Assembly: GCA_011389935.1 (NCBI GenBank)
Contig: JAABTJ010000008.1
Coordinates: forward strand, 42,548-106,547
Direction of reading: 5' to 3'
DNA length: 64,000 nt
Source: Desulfobacteraceae bacterium
GTDB taxonomy: Bacteria; Desulfobacterota; Desulfobacteria; Desulfobacterales; Desulfosalsimonadaceae
Positions within the stretch are counted from its first letter, which is position 1. The number at the start of each line of letters is the position of its first letter. Below, one piece after another: positions 17,401-25,454 of the stretch. The translations under genes were made by a program, and so were the position numbers. Below the pieces are notes generated by a model. The model saw only the letters and a program-made list of their open reading frames with translations, did no database searches and was not told the DNA's origin.

Positions 17401-18744
17401 ATGACCGGGAGAAAACTCAACAGGTCCGCGACATCGCGTTTGTTCAAACTTGGCGGACTTGCCGGCCGTGTAGGACTGTCCATGGCGGGAAACACCTTGT
17501 CCCGAATGTTTCGGGACAAGGAGGACGCAGACGCCACTTATGGGCAGACGCTGATGAAAAACGCCGTCATGGTCAAGGAAGCGTTCGGGCAGATGAAGGG
17601 CGTTCCCATGAAAATCGGCCAGATGTTGAGCCTTCATGAAAATCTCATGCCCGCGGAAGTTGCCCGGGTCTTCCAGTCTCTCCAGAAAAATGCACCATCG
17701 GTGCCCTTTAGTGAGATCCTGGAGATGATCAAGGAAGAGCTCGGGGACAAATTCGATCTCATTGCGCACATCGATGAATCGGCAATGGCCGCGGCTTCCA
17801 TCGGGCAGGTGCATCGCGCGGAATTGACGGACGGACGGGAAATCGTCCTGAAAGTCCAGTACCCGGGAATTGACGAGGTCATCCGCGGGGATTTGAAAAA
17901 CTTCAAGGGCATTATCAAAACGGTCTTTTCCCTTTTTACCCGCATGGATCTCGAGGAAATGTGGCAGGAGATGAAAGACCGCCTCCTGGAAGAGCTCGAC
18001 TACCTCAAGGAAGCTGAAAACATGCGGCGCGTAAAAGACAATTACAGAAACGATGACGCCGTTATTGTGCCCGGGGTCATCGCCGAACTGACCTCTGAAC
18101 ACGTGCTGGCCATGGAAATGGTCATGGGGATTTTCCCCGACGAGGCAACCGGGGGAGGATATTCCCCGGAGTTGAAAAATTGCTGGGGAAAGGCCATGGC
18201 CAGCCTTGTGCTGAAAGGCCTTTTTGAACACCGGTTTTTGCACGCGGACCCGAATCTTTCCAATTTCGCCTTCCGGGAGGACGGGGCCATTGTTGTATAT
18301 GATTTTGGCTGCATGAAGGAGATCACGGAAGAGCTGTCCCGGAAATACGCACTGGTGGTCAAGGCGGTGATTGAAAACGACTATCCGTCGATTCCCGATA
18401 TACTCAAGTCCATGGGCGTATACAAGGCAAACGGAGAGCCCGTCCCCTGGGAAATGATCAAGGACTACGCGGACGAGATCCAGAAAATCATCCATCCGGA
18501 GGACACCTACACCTTCGGCATAGACAGCAATATCTACAAACGGCTGCAGGTGTTGGGGCAGAAGCATCTGGATCAGTTCATGGTGATGGTTTTCCCCAAA
18601 GACATTATTTTTATCGACCGGACCTTCAACGGCCATTTCGGTAATCTCAACCGCTTGCGTGCAGAGGCCGACTGGCGAGGCCTCGTTGTTGAACACATAG
18701 AGGCGGCGATTCCGGATATCCGGATTGAATCGTGGGAAACATAG
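17401..18744 (+). CDS. ABC1/AarF/UbiB-family atypical kinase
   Basis: A 447-residue member of the ADCK/UbiB family. The family-specific KxGQ motif is present as KIGQMLSLHENLMP, followed by the alanine-rich loop AAASIGQVHRA and ion-pair lysine in IVLKVQYPG. Catalytic and metal motifs are FLHADPNLSNF and VVYDFGCMKE. Members act in quinone biosynthesis or lipid homeostasis, with ATPase rather than ordinary protein-kinase activity. No ubi or men genes are adjacent, so its target here is unknown. It stands alone on the plus strand, divergent from the ABC-2 exporter operon, with a 260-bp upstream region. No membrane anchor is seen at the C-terminus. Confidence 0.88.
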   Translation: MTGRKLNRSATSRLFKLGGLAGRVGLSMAGNTLSRMFRDKEDADATYGQTLMKNAVMVKEAFGQMKGVPMKIGQMLSLHENLMPAEVARVFQSLQKNAPSVPFSEILEMIKEELGDKFDLIAHIDESAMAAASIGQVHRAELTDGREIVLKVQYPGIDEVIRGDLKNFKGIIKTVFSLFTRMDLEEMWQEMKDRLLEELDYLKEAENMRRVKDNYRNDDAVIVPGVIAELTSEHVLAMEMVMGIFPDEATGGGYSPELKNCWGKAMASLVLKGLFEHRFLHADPNLSNFAFREDGAIVVYDFGCMKEITEELSRKYALVVKAVIENDYPSIPDILKSMGVYKANGEPVPWEMIKDYADEIQKIIHPEDTYTFGIDSNIYKRLQVLGQKHLDQFMVMVFPKDIIFIDRTFNGHFGNLNRLRAEADWRGLVVEHIEAAIPDIRIESWET

Positions 18745-19124
18745 AGCCGGCGCGCCGGTCTTCGAGCCATGCCCACCATGAACACGCCTGCCGGGGAGGC
18801 AGCGTCATCCGTTCCGGTGTCCTTCCTTCTGCAACAGATGCGTCCGGCGCTGCCGTTGTGGCGCCATAAGGAGAAAGCAGAGATCTCCTTGAAGCCGATG
18901 ATGCGCTTTGCCTTTGCATACAGCGCCAGGCAGCAATTACGGCTTTACATGCAAATTGAATCTTGGTATGCATTTTCAGAAAAAAAGTTTATGTGCCTTG
19001 CTTTCCGTTTTATGGTATGAAAAATGATCTGACGGAAGACGGGCCGTTTCCCCGGGGCGGGGTTCAACCTTCTTTTCTGAAAAATCCGGGCGCAATTATA
19101 AACCGCAAAAAAGTGGAGCGAATC
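18745..19124. other. Intergenic region before the kinase-like cluster
   Basis: A 380-bp gap without a credible gene. ATGCAAATTGAATC (18949-18962) is an imperfect relative of the GTTTCA-N3-TGAAAC palindromes found further downstream. No terminator or clear promoter was identified. Confidence 0.3.
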
Positions 19125-19775
19125 ATGGCTATTATAACGATCTCCAGGCAGTTCGGATCGGGCGGCCGGACCTTGGGAGAGAAAGTCGCTGAAAAACTGG
19201 GGTACGAATTCCTGGATGACGCCATTATACAGGAATTGTCCAGGCGGGTCGAGGCGGACAGGGAAACCATCGCCGATATGAAGAAGAATGGCAGCGGCTT
19301 TATCTCCCGGATCGTTTCCACCATGACCGGGCGAAGCTATATGGAACGGCTTGCCGGTAACAAATCCGGCTATGTTGAAGAAGTTATATACGTGGATAAG
19401 CTCGATGAAGTGATCAACGAGCTTGCCGCCCATGATAATGTCGTTCTGCTGGGCCGCTGCAGCCATTTTGTTCTGGCCGGACATCCCGAAGCAATTCATT
19501 TTTTACTGGTGGCGGACAAGGCGCAGCGCGTCGAATTTATGCAGCGTCGCTACAATTTATCCGAAAGCCAGGCCTACCAGGAAGTGTTGGCCGGAGAAAA
19601 GCGCAGGGCGCATGTATATACGAAAATGGGCTGCAGCGACTATGATGATCCGCACAACTATCATATGGTGCTCAACATGAGCCGACTTTCCATGGAAGAT
19701 GCCGTCGATCAGATGGTCTTGCTTGCCGAGCGGAAGCAGCATGAGCCCATCATCCCGTCGCCGAAGCGCAAATAA
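19125..19775 (+). CDS. Cytidylate-kinase-like P-loop protein
   Basis: A 216-residue protein of the cytidylate-kinase-like family. It opens AIITISRQFGSGGRTLGEKVAEKLG, a P-loop variant (GSGGRTLG) with GG instead of GK, followed by FLDDAIIQELSRRV and the central VVLLGRCSHFVLAG strand-loop; a lid-like arginine segment MQRRYNLSESQAYQEVLAGEKRR comes later. True CMP kinases have GPSGAGKG, so nucleotide specificity and even activity are open. ATG 19125 has GTGGAG nearby. It is the first gene of a same-strand cluster with a Usp-like protein, an SLC13 permease, a second kinase-like protein and a two-component system; the joint role is unknown. Confidence 0.82.
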   Translation: MAIITISRQFGSGGRTLGEKVAEKLGYEFLDDAIIQELSRRVEADRETIADMKKNGSGFISRIVSTMTGRSYMERLAGNKSGYVEEVIYVDKLDEVINELAAHDNVVLLGRCSHFVLAGHPEAIHFLLVADKAQRVEFMQRRYNLSESQAYQEVLAGEKRRAHVYTKMGCSDYDDPHNYHMVLNMSRLSMEDAVDQMVLLAERKQHEPIIPSPKRK

Positions 19776-19825
19776 GCAGATAAACCGCCGCCGTTTCAGG
19801 GCGACGCCAATGGCTTGCCGGAAAA

Positions 19826-19840
19826 GTTTCATATTGAAAC
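19826..19840. promoter_or_regulatory. Palindrome GTTTCA-TAT-TGAAAC, candidate activator site 1
   Basis: A perfect 6-3-6 inverted repeat about 300 bp upstream of the sigma54-type promoter at 20124. The same arms recur at 19907-19921. Confidence 0.55.
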
Positions 19841-19906
19841 GCAATCCCTTTTTCGCTGTGTGCGCGGCGGTTTTTAACGTCCCCTGTCTGAATATCTATC
19901 TCCCAG

Positions 19907-19921
19907 GTTTCAAAATGAAAC
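19907..19921. promoter_or_regulatory. Palindrome GTTTCA-AAA-TGAAAC, candidate activator site 2
   Basis: A second perfect 6-3-6 inverted repeat with arms identical to site 1, starting 81 bp further on. Paired distal dyads are typical of enhancer sites for sigma54 activators. Confidence 0.55.
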
Positions 19922-20043
19922 GCCTCCTTGTGACATGTTTATGCGCCAAGTTTTTTCAATATAACCAATCGATATTATAATATATTATTTTTATCCCACG
20001 GGGCATCCGTTTCCCGGAGAAGCCCTTCACGCCCTTCCATTTC

Positions 20044-20058
20044 GTTGCAAATTGAAAC
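20044..20058. promoter_or_regulatory. Palindrome GTTGCA-AAT-TGAAAC, candidate activator site 3
   Basis: A third copy of the dyad with one mismatched position in the left arm, about 66 bp before the -24 element of the sigma54-type promoter. Confidence 0.45.
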
Positions 20059-20123
20059 TGCCCTCATGCTCCGGCCAAACCATTCTAATTATAAATATTT
20101 GTTATAATAGTAAATATAAATTC

Positions 20124-20139
20124 TGGAACGGTTTTTGTA
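20124..20139 (+). promoter_or_regulatory. Candidate sigma54 promoter of the Usp-SLC13 genes
   Basis: TGGAACG-GTTT-TTGTA matches the -24/-12 consensus TGGCACG-N4-TTGCW with the essential GG and the correct 16-bp frame; the deviations are C to A in the -24 block and C to T in the -12 block. It lies 85 bp before the GTG start of the Usp-like gene, and an NtrC-type activator is encoded 5 kb downstream. Confidence 0.55.
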
Positions 20140-20223
20140 TAAAGTCCGTTTCGGGCCGAATCGCCGTTTTGGGGATAGGGTTCGAATGGTTTCAACGGAA
20201 GCAATAGATTACAGGAGTGCATC

Positions 20224-20670
20224 GTGGCAGGCTTTTTGGTACCCATAAGGGTATTTACACCCCATTCATTGGCAGCGGTACGGTTTGCCGTTGAGTTCGG
20301 GAAGAGAAATAAGGGCATGCTGTATTTTTTGTTTGTGGACGACCCGGACGATGCACCGGTTTTTCGGGAGAAAGGGACCGGTTGGGAAGAAGCTCCGGAA
20401 AGCAATACTTTTCGGCAGGAAATCGAGGCGCTCATTGATGCAGGGGGATCACTGGACGGGGTGCAGATGGAAACCCATTACCGGAGCGGCGATTTCATGG
20501 AGGTGGTCCGGCAGTTTGTTCAGGACCATTATATTACGGAGATCGTTGTCTCGCTCCCGGATGAAGACGAAGATACATTTGAGCAAACCCGAAAAGATAT
20601 TTTGCTTTTGCTCAAAATGACCCATTGCCGTATATTAACCGTTAAACAAAAAAACAAGGGATTACGCTGA
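20224..20670 (+). CDS. Small UspA-like protein
   Basis: A 148-residue protein with a universal-stress-protein-like alpha/beta pattern: AGFLVPIRVFTPHSLAAVRFAVEFGKRNKG at the N-terminus, a FLFVDDP strand, and IVVSLPDEDEDTFEQTRKDILLLLKMTHCRILTVK at the C-terminus. The ATP-binding G2XG9XGS motif of UspA is not evident, so it is probably a non-ATP-binding member. The GTG start at 20224 is supported by CAGGAG eight bases upstream. It ends one base before the SLC13 permease gene, so the two are translated together and the protein may regulate the permease (inferred). Confidence 0.75.
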   Translation: MAGFLVPIRVFTPHSLAAVRFAVEFGKRNKGMLYFLFVDDPDDAPVFREKGTGWEEAPESNTFRQEIEALIDAGGSLDGVQMETHYRSGDFMEVVRQFVQDHYITEIVVSLPDEDEDTFEQTRKDILLLLKMTHCRILTVKQKNKGLR

Positions 20671-20671
20671 A

Positions 20672-22480
20672 ATGGAACAGATTGTGCTCGACAGAGAGAT
20701 CCTGATGGTGCTGGCGATTATCGGATTGGCCATTTTCCTGTTTGTTGTGGAATGGATCCGGGTGGACATGGTGGCGATCATGATGACCGTGCTGCTGCCG
20801 ATACTGAACCTGGTCACGCCCAAGGAAGCGTTCTCGGGGTTCAGCAGCAACGCGGTAATCTCGATTATCGCCGTTATCGTCATCGGCGCCGGCCTGGACA
20901 AGACCGGTATAATCAACCGCCTGGTACAGCCGGTTGTCCGGATTGCAGGCAACAGCGCATCCAGGGTGGTCATAGCCCTGGGAACGACAGTGGCCGTGAT
21001 TTCCAGCTTCATGCAAAACATCGGCGCCGCTGCATTGTTTCTCCCGGCTATTCGACGGGTCAGCAAAAACATGAACCTCCCGTTGTCCCAGATGCTAATG
21101 CCCATCGGGTTTTGTGCCATCCTGGGCGGCACCCTGACCCTCGTGGGGTGTTCCCCCCTGATTCTCTTAAATGACCTGATTGCCCAATTTGACCTTGAGC
21201 CGTTCCGTCTTTTCGATGTCACACCGATCGGTGCGGCCCTGCTTGTCGCCGGCATCGCTTCATTTATACTCCTGGGGCGATTCGTGCTCCCCAAGGGTGG
21301 GGAAGAGACCGAAACGGAGCGGGATAACGGGTCGACTATGGCCTATGAAAATCTGGGGGAGGTCTTTGAACTCTATGCCCCCCCTGATTTTGGCAAGTTT
21401 CGCGACCCGCTGACGGTCAAGAATTTGCGGGACAAGCACCAGATCAATGCCGTCGCCTTTTCCGGCCCGGACCGGTTGAGGATGAACACGCTGCCGCCGG
21501 ATTTCGAAATCCGGGCCGACAGCTACATCGCGATTTTCGGGAAAAAAGAAAATATCCAGGAGGCGGCGGAGGCGCATGGACTGGAATTAAAAGAAGAGGT
21601 CAAGGTTTTTAAGGACTATCTGACTCCCGAGGTGTCGGGGATCATCGAGGCGGTCGTGGGGCCGCGTTCCGAGTTTATCGGCAAAACCCTGCGGCAGGTC
21701 CATTTCTGGGAGCAGTACCAGGTTAATCCCGTGGCAATTTACCGGTCTAACCAGGTGTTTTTCAGCGGTCTGTCGAGCATGGAACTCCATGCCGGGGATC
21801 TCCTGGTCCTGGAGGGGACCTGGGACCGGTTCAAGATCTTGGAAGAAAAGCACAATTTTATTTTCACCATGCCCATCGGCGAGGTCATGAAACCGGACAA
21901 GGCAATGCTTGCTGCGCTTTGGTTGACAGTTTCACTGGTCATGATCATCGTCTTTAAAATGCAGCTGTCCGTATGCCTCATGACAGGTGCATTCGGAATG
22001 ATCCTGTGCCGTGTGCTCACCATTGATGAGGCCTACCAGGCGATTGATTGGCGCACGGTATTCCTCCTGGCCGGTCTGATACCGCTGGGTATTGCTGCGG
22101 AAAAATCGGGGGCAGCCGCGTGGATCGCCCATACGGTGCTGAGCATCATCGGTGAGGTGTCGCCCATTGGTCTTCTCACGGCAATAGCAGTGCTGTCCAC
22201 GTTTTTTACCCTGGTCATATCCAATGTGGGTGCCACGGTGCTGCTGGTGCCGCTGGTGGTGAACATGGCCCTGGCCACCGGCACCGATCCCCGTATGGCC
22301 GCACTGGTGGTGGGAATCGCGACTTCCAATTCCTTCCTTTTACCGACCCACCAGGTAAACGCCCTGTATATGGGGCCCGGCAGGTATCGCAGCATTGATT
22401 TCATGAAAGCAGGGGGCCTGATGACGGTTATTTTCATCGTGGTCCTTATCGCCATGCTTGTCTTGTTCTACGGGGTGTAA
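20672..22480 (+). CDS. SLC13/DASS-family permease with two internal RCK_C (TrkA-C) domains
   Basis: A 602-residue inner-membrane transporter. N-terminal membrane segments (1-210) contain MQNIGAAALFLPAIRRVSK and a GGTLTLVGCSPLILLND re-entrant motif; two cytoplasmic TrkA-C/RCK_C domains follow (about 225-300 and 305-395, with FEIRADSYIAIFG and MELHAGDLLVLEG cores), then a second membrane block with VISNVGATVLLVPLVVNMA. The family carries dicarboxylates or inorganic anions such as sulfate; SLC13-type proteins with this layout are candidates for sulfate uptake in sulfate reducers, which is inference here. RCK domains usually bind nucleotides or ions and gate transport. It is tightly coupled to the Usp-like gene. 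Confidence 0.88.
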   Translation: MEQIVLDREILMVLAIIGLAIFLFVVEWIRVDMVAIMMTVLLPILNLVTPKEAFSGFSSNAVISIIAVIVIGAGLDKTGIINRLVQPVVRIAGNSASRVVIALGTTVAVISSFMQNIGAAALFLPAIRRVSKNMNLPLSQMLMPIGFCAILGGTLTLVGCSPLILLNDLIAQFDLEPFRLFDVTPIGAALLVAGIASFILLGRFVLPKGGEETETERDNGSTMAYENLGEVFELYAPPDFGKFRDPLTVKNLRDKHQINAVAFSGPDRLRMNTLPPDFEIRADSYIAIFGKKENIQEAAEAHGLELKEEVKVFKDYLTPEVSGIIEAVVGPRSEFIGKTLRQVHFWEQYQVNPVAIYRSNQVFFSGLSSMELHAGDLLVLEGTWDRFKILEEKHNFIFTMPIGEVMKPDKAMLAALWLTVSLVMIIVFKMQLSVCLMTGAFGMILCRVLTIDEAYQAIDWRTVFLLAGLIPLGIAAEKSGAAAWIAHTVLSIIGEVSPIGLLTAIAVLSTFFTLVISNVGATVLLVPLVVNMALATGTDPRMAALVVGIATSNSFLLPTHQVNALYMGPGRYRSIDFMKAGGLMTVIFIVVLIAMLVLFYGV

Positions 22481-22621
22481 TGAGTTATTGTGGTTTTGAA
22501 ATGGCCGCATAACGCGCCGTGGGAAATCGCGGGTAAAGGAGGAAGCGCCTCCCTTTCCATAGGCGAAAAAAAGGTGTTGAAACAATTGGTGATGCCGATT
22601 TGAAAATAAAGGGGAATAGAA

Positions 22622-23407
22622 ATGTCGACAGTCGCAATTTTGTCCAGATACGTAAACGAAAGTCGGAAGATTGCCGAGCAAACCGCCTTCAGGCTGGGAT
22701 ACCCGCTGGTAACAATGGAAGACCTGGTAAAGGGCGCGGCAACTGATTGGAATGTCCCTGAAAGCGAACTGTCCGAGGCGCTCAGGGGCGTGACGCTGTA
22801 TGATCAGTTTTTCCGGAAAAGAAAGATGAAGCTGATTTCGATGATGGAGCTGAAGCTCTGTGAACTTATGGTGGAAAAGCCCATCGTGTTCTGCGGATAT
22901 ATCGGGTATCCGATTTTCCGGGAGATTTCCCACGTGCTGGAAGTGCTGGTGCTGGCCCGTCCGGAGTCCCAGGAGAAAATGCCGGAAACAGAAAAAGGGA
23001 CTAAACCGTTTGCAGACGATAAAATATTGAAATGGCTTAAAAATATTTATAAGATGGAGCTGGAGGATCCCAATTTGTACGATCTTAGTATAAACATCTG
23101 GCATATGGATGAATCGGAAGGGGCGGATGTCATTATCAATACCCTGGGCCAGCGGCGCTTCACGCCTACCACCTATTCCAAAAAAGTGATCAAGGATCTC
23201 GAGCTTGCGCTTCGCATTAAAACAAAGCTGATCGAAAAGCTGCCCGATGTCCGGGTCAAGTCTCACGACAACACGGCGTACGTGTATTCAAAGGCCTTTA
23301 AGAGGGGAAGAAAAACAGCCATTGAGACAAAACACGCGATCATGTGGATGGATGGCGTGGATTACGTGGAAATCTACAAAGATCCCAAAAGTTTTCAATC
23401 CGTGTAA
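22622..23407 (+). CDS. Degenerate cytidylate-kinase-like protein with BON-like C-terminus
   Basis: A 261-residue protein. The N-terminus STVAILSRYVNESRKIAEQTAFRLGYPLVTMEDLV matches the layout of the kinase-like protein at 19125, but the glycines of the P-loop are gone (RYVNESRK in place of RQFGSGGRT), so it probably does not bind ATP in the usual way. A VEKPIVFCGYIGYPIF segment corresponds to its central strand. The C-terminal 75 residues (DLELALRIKTKLIEKLPDVRV, then WMDGVDYVEIY) resemble a BON-type alpha/beta module, an uncertain call. RBS AAAGGGG precedes ATG 22622. It lies 141 bp after the permease and about 100 bp before a receiver gene on the same strand. Confidence 0.65.
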   Translation: MSTVAILSRYVNESRKIAEQTAFRLGYPLVTMEDLVKGAATDWNVPESELSEALRGVTLYDQFFRKRKMKLISMMELKLCELMVEKPIVFCGYIGYPIFREISHVLEVLVLARPESQEKMPETEKGTKPFADDKILKWLKNIYKMELEDPNLYDLSINIWHMDESEGADVIINTLGQRRFTPTTYSKKVIKDLELALRIKTKLIEKLPDVRVKSHDNTAYVYSKAFKRGRKTAIETKHAIMWMDGVDYVEIYKDPKSFQSV

Positions 23408-23507
23408 GAAGCCCGGTGGCAAACCGTTCACCGGTGTTTGGCCCTCTGTGGGAAGGGATTCCGATGAATTCCTGTAAAACCGTAAATCATTAAAAAGGAT
23501 AATAAAA

Positions 23508-23918
23508 ATGAAGCGCCCGGAGGTTTTGTTGATAGATGATGAGCCCATCGTGGGGCAGCGGCTGAAAACCGGTCTGGAGAAAATGGGATGCGCGGTGGAA
23601 GTGTCCAAGGACCCCAAGGAAGCGATGGCATGGGTCAATGAAAAACGCTTTGATATTGTAATTACCGACATAATGATGCCGGAAATCAACGGTATTCAGC
23701 TGCTGGAAGCGGTCAAGGAAATCAACCCGGACGCCCGGGTGATCATTATAACCGGGTTTGCAACATCCGAATTGGCCAGGGAATCCATGGAAAAGGGGGC
23801 CTATGATATGATCGCCAAACCGTTTAAGCCGGCCGATTTGCGGGCCATGGTGGCACAAGCCGCCAATGAAATGGGGTTTACGGATGTAACGGATGGACAG
23901 GAACGCCATGACGCCTGA
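23508..23918 (+). CDS. Single-domain response regulator
   Basis: A 136-residue receiver with acidic residues at 10-11, phospho-acceptor Asp54 (IVITDIMMPE), ITGFAT switch region and Lys in MIAKPFKPADL. No output domain. AAAAGGAT precedes the start. Its last bases overlap the histidine kinase gene that follows, showing translational coupling. By context it is part of a three-protein phosphorelay (receiver, kinase, NtrC-type activator) next to the SLC13 permease cluster. Whether it competes with the activator for phosphate or has its own target is not known. Confidence 0.92.
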   Translation: MKRPEVLLIDDEPIVGQRLKTGLEKMGCAVEVSKDPKEAMAWVNEKRFDIVITDIMMPEINGIQLLEAVKEINPDARVIIITGFATSELARESMEKGAYDMIAKPFKPADLRAMVAQAANEMGFTDVTDGQERHDA

Positions 23919-25410
23919 TGAAAACGCCATAGATAAAAAAGATGGCGTCATCGATAATGAAAAAGAGCTGCTGGAACGGCCCGTATTCAGCTTTCGCCTC
24001 CAGATCATCCTCGGTTTTTTTACCTTTTTTATCCTGTCCGTGGTGGTTACGGTTGGGGCCTTGATTGCCATCAACCAGATTGAAAAAAAGTTTTCCAACG
24101 TTCAGACATGGGAGCGCTTTTTATTCAATATCGAGCAGGCCCGCCGGTGGGAAAAGAATTACTTTCTATACGGGAGAAACCTGGAAGAAGCGCTTTCGAC
24201 TACCGCAGAAGCCAAGGGCCTCCTCGATGAAAATCTCAAGAAATTCGAAGGGTCCGAAATCCCAGTATATAAGGAAACCATCAAGAAAAATCTCGTTTTA
24301 TACCAGAGTAATCTGTTAAAGCTCCGGCAGCTGGAAAGGGAAAACCCCGAGCGTATGCCGCCGGTGGATGATATTGAAAGCAACCTGAGGCTTTACGGCG
24401 CCCGGATCGTCAATGAAGCTGAGAATCTTGCGGCCAGTGAGCATGAGATGGTCATCCGGTGGCTCCAGCTGGTGCAGAAAGTGCCGGCCTATTTCCTTGT
24501 ATTTTTGTTTTTTTTAATGATTTACATGACGCGGTTTCTTTCCAGGCGATTCATGAAGCCGCTGAAGTACCTGGTCAATGAAACCCGGCGGATCGCCAAA
24601 GGCGATTTTACGCCGGTCCAGCCGCTGCGAAAATTCAGGGATGAGTTTACCACCGTAGAAGTGGCGATAAACCGTATGCTTCGTGAGTTGGAAAGCCGGC
24701 AGAATTCGTTGATTGAATCCCACAAGCTGCGGGCCGTGGGTATTTTGACGGCAGGGGTGGCCCATGAGCTCAACAATCCCATAAACAATATCATGCTCAC
24801 CGCCCATTCCCTGCTCGATGAATATGATGATTTGACGAAACCCGAACATATTGATATGATCAAAGACATCATCGGGGAAACAGACCGTTCCCGCAGTATC
24901 GTTCATAATCTGCTTGATTTTACAAGGGAAAACAAGTCCTCTTTTGAACCGATCGATTTGGGGTCCCTGGTGGAGGAGACCACCAAGCTTGCCAAGAATC
25001 AGGCCAGGGTCCGGGGCGTTCCTATCAAGCTGGATATGCAGTCAGGACTCCCCCCCGTAATGGGAGACCGGCAGAAACTGAAGCAGGTGTTTTTAAACCT
25101 TGTTTTAAACGCGCTTGACGCAGTCGACAAGAACGGCCTGATACAGGTCAGGGTGCGCTACCACAAGCTGAATTTTCTTTCGGCGCAGGTGGAGGACAAT
25201 GGCAGCGGGATCGATCCGGATGTGCTTCCCCATATTTTTGATCCGTTTTTCACGACCAAACCCGTAGGAAAGGGGACCGGGCTGGGACTATCCGTCTCCC
25301 GGGGACTTATCAACAAGCATGGCGGAAATATCGAAGTCGAGAGCCGACCGGGAAAATATACTGTTTTTACCGTTATTTTGCCATATTATCCCGCTTCGCC
25401 CACTGGATAA
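23908..25410 (+). CDS. Membrane sensor histidine kinase (HAMP, HisKA, HATPase)
   Basis: A sensor kinase of about 500 residues. A first membrane segment (LQIILGFFTFFILSVVVTVGALIAI) is followed by a periplasmic helical region of about 140 residues rich in charged residues, a second segment (VPAYFLVFLFFLMIYMTRF) and a HAMP-like linker. The HisKA domain has ILTAGVAHELNNPINN with the phospho-histidine; ATP-binding motifs DNGSGIDPD and GKGTGLGLSVSRGLI are complete. ATG 23908 has AGGAACGCC just upstream; ATG 23893 in frame is an alternative. Both overlap the receiver gene. The NtrC-type activator follows after 44 bp and is the likely partner. Confidence 0.92.
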   Translation: MTPDENAIDKKDGVIDNEKELLERPVFSFRLQIILGFFTFFILSVVVTVGALIAINQIEKKFSNVQTWERFLFNIEQARRWEKNYFLYGRNLEEALSTTAEAKGLLDENLKKFEGSEIPVYKETIKKNLVLYQSNLLKLRQLERENPERMPPVDDIESNLRLYGARIVNEAENLAASEHEMVIRWLQLVQKVPAYFLVFLFFLMIYMTRFLSRRFMKPLKYLVNETRRIAKGDFTPVQPLRKFRDEFTTVEVAINRMLRELESRQNSLIESHKLRAVGILTAGVAHELNNPINNIMLTAHSLLDEYDDLTKPEHIDMIKDIIGETDRSRSIVHNLLDFTRENKSSFEPIDLGSLVEETTKLAKNQARVRGVPIKLDMQSGLPPVMGDRQKLKQVFLNLVLNALDAVDKNGLIQVRVRYHKLNFLSAQVEDNGSGIDPDVLPHIFDPFFTTKPVGKGTGLGLSVSRGLINKHGGNIEVESRPGKYTVFTVILPYYPASPTG

Positions 25411-25454
25411 AATGGCACGGCAGGGGTTTTCGGGAGTGTGTTCACTGGGGCCGG

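Larger units (their letters stand above)
19776..20223. other. Control region of the Usp-SLC13 genes
   Basis: A 448-bp AT-rich gap containing three copies of a 15-bp dyad (19826, 19907, 20044) and a sigma54-type promoter at 20124-20139. A half-site GTTTCAACGGAAGC lies at about 20189. No coding sequence is evident. Confidence 0.6.

Noticed and set aside
17251..18696. Long antisense frame over the AarF-like gene (481 codons)
   Set aside because: Shadow of a strongly conserved kinase-like gene; no domain, no ribosome site.
18962..18982. Sigma54 promoter before the first kinase-like gene
   Set aside because: TGGTATG-CATT-TTCAG has no GC at -12, so it does not meet the minimum consensus.
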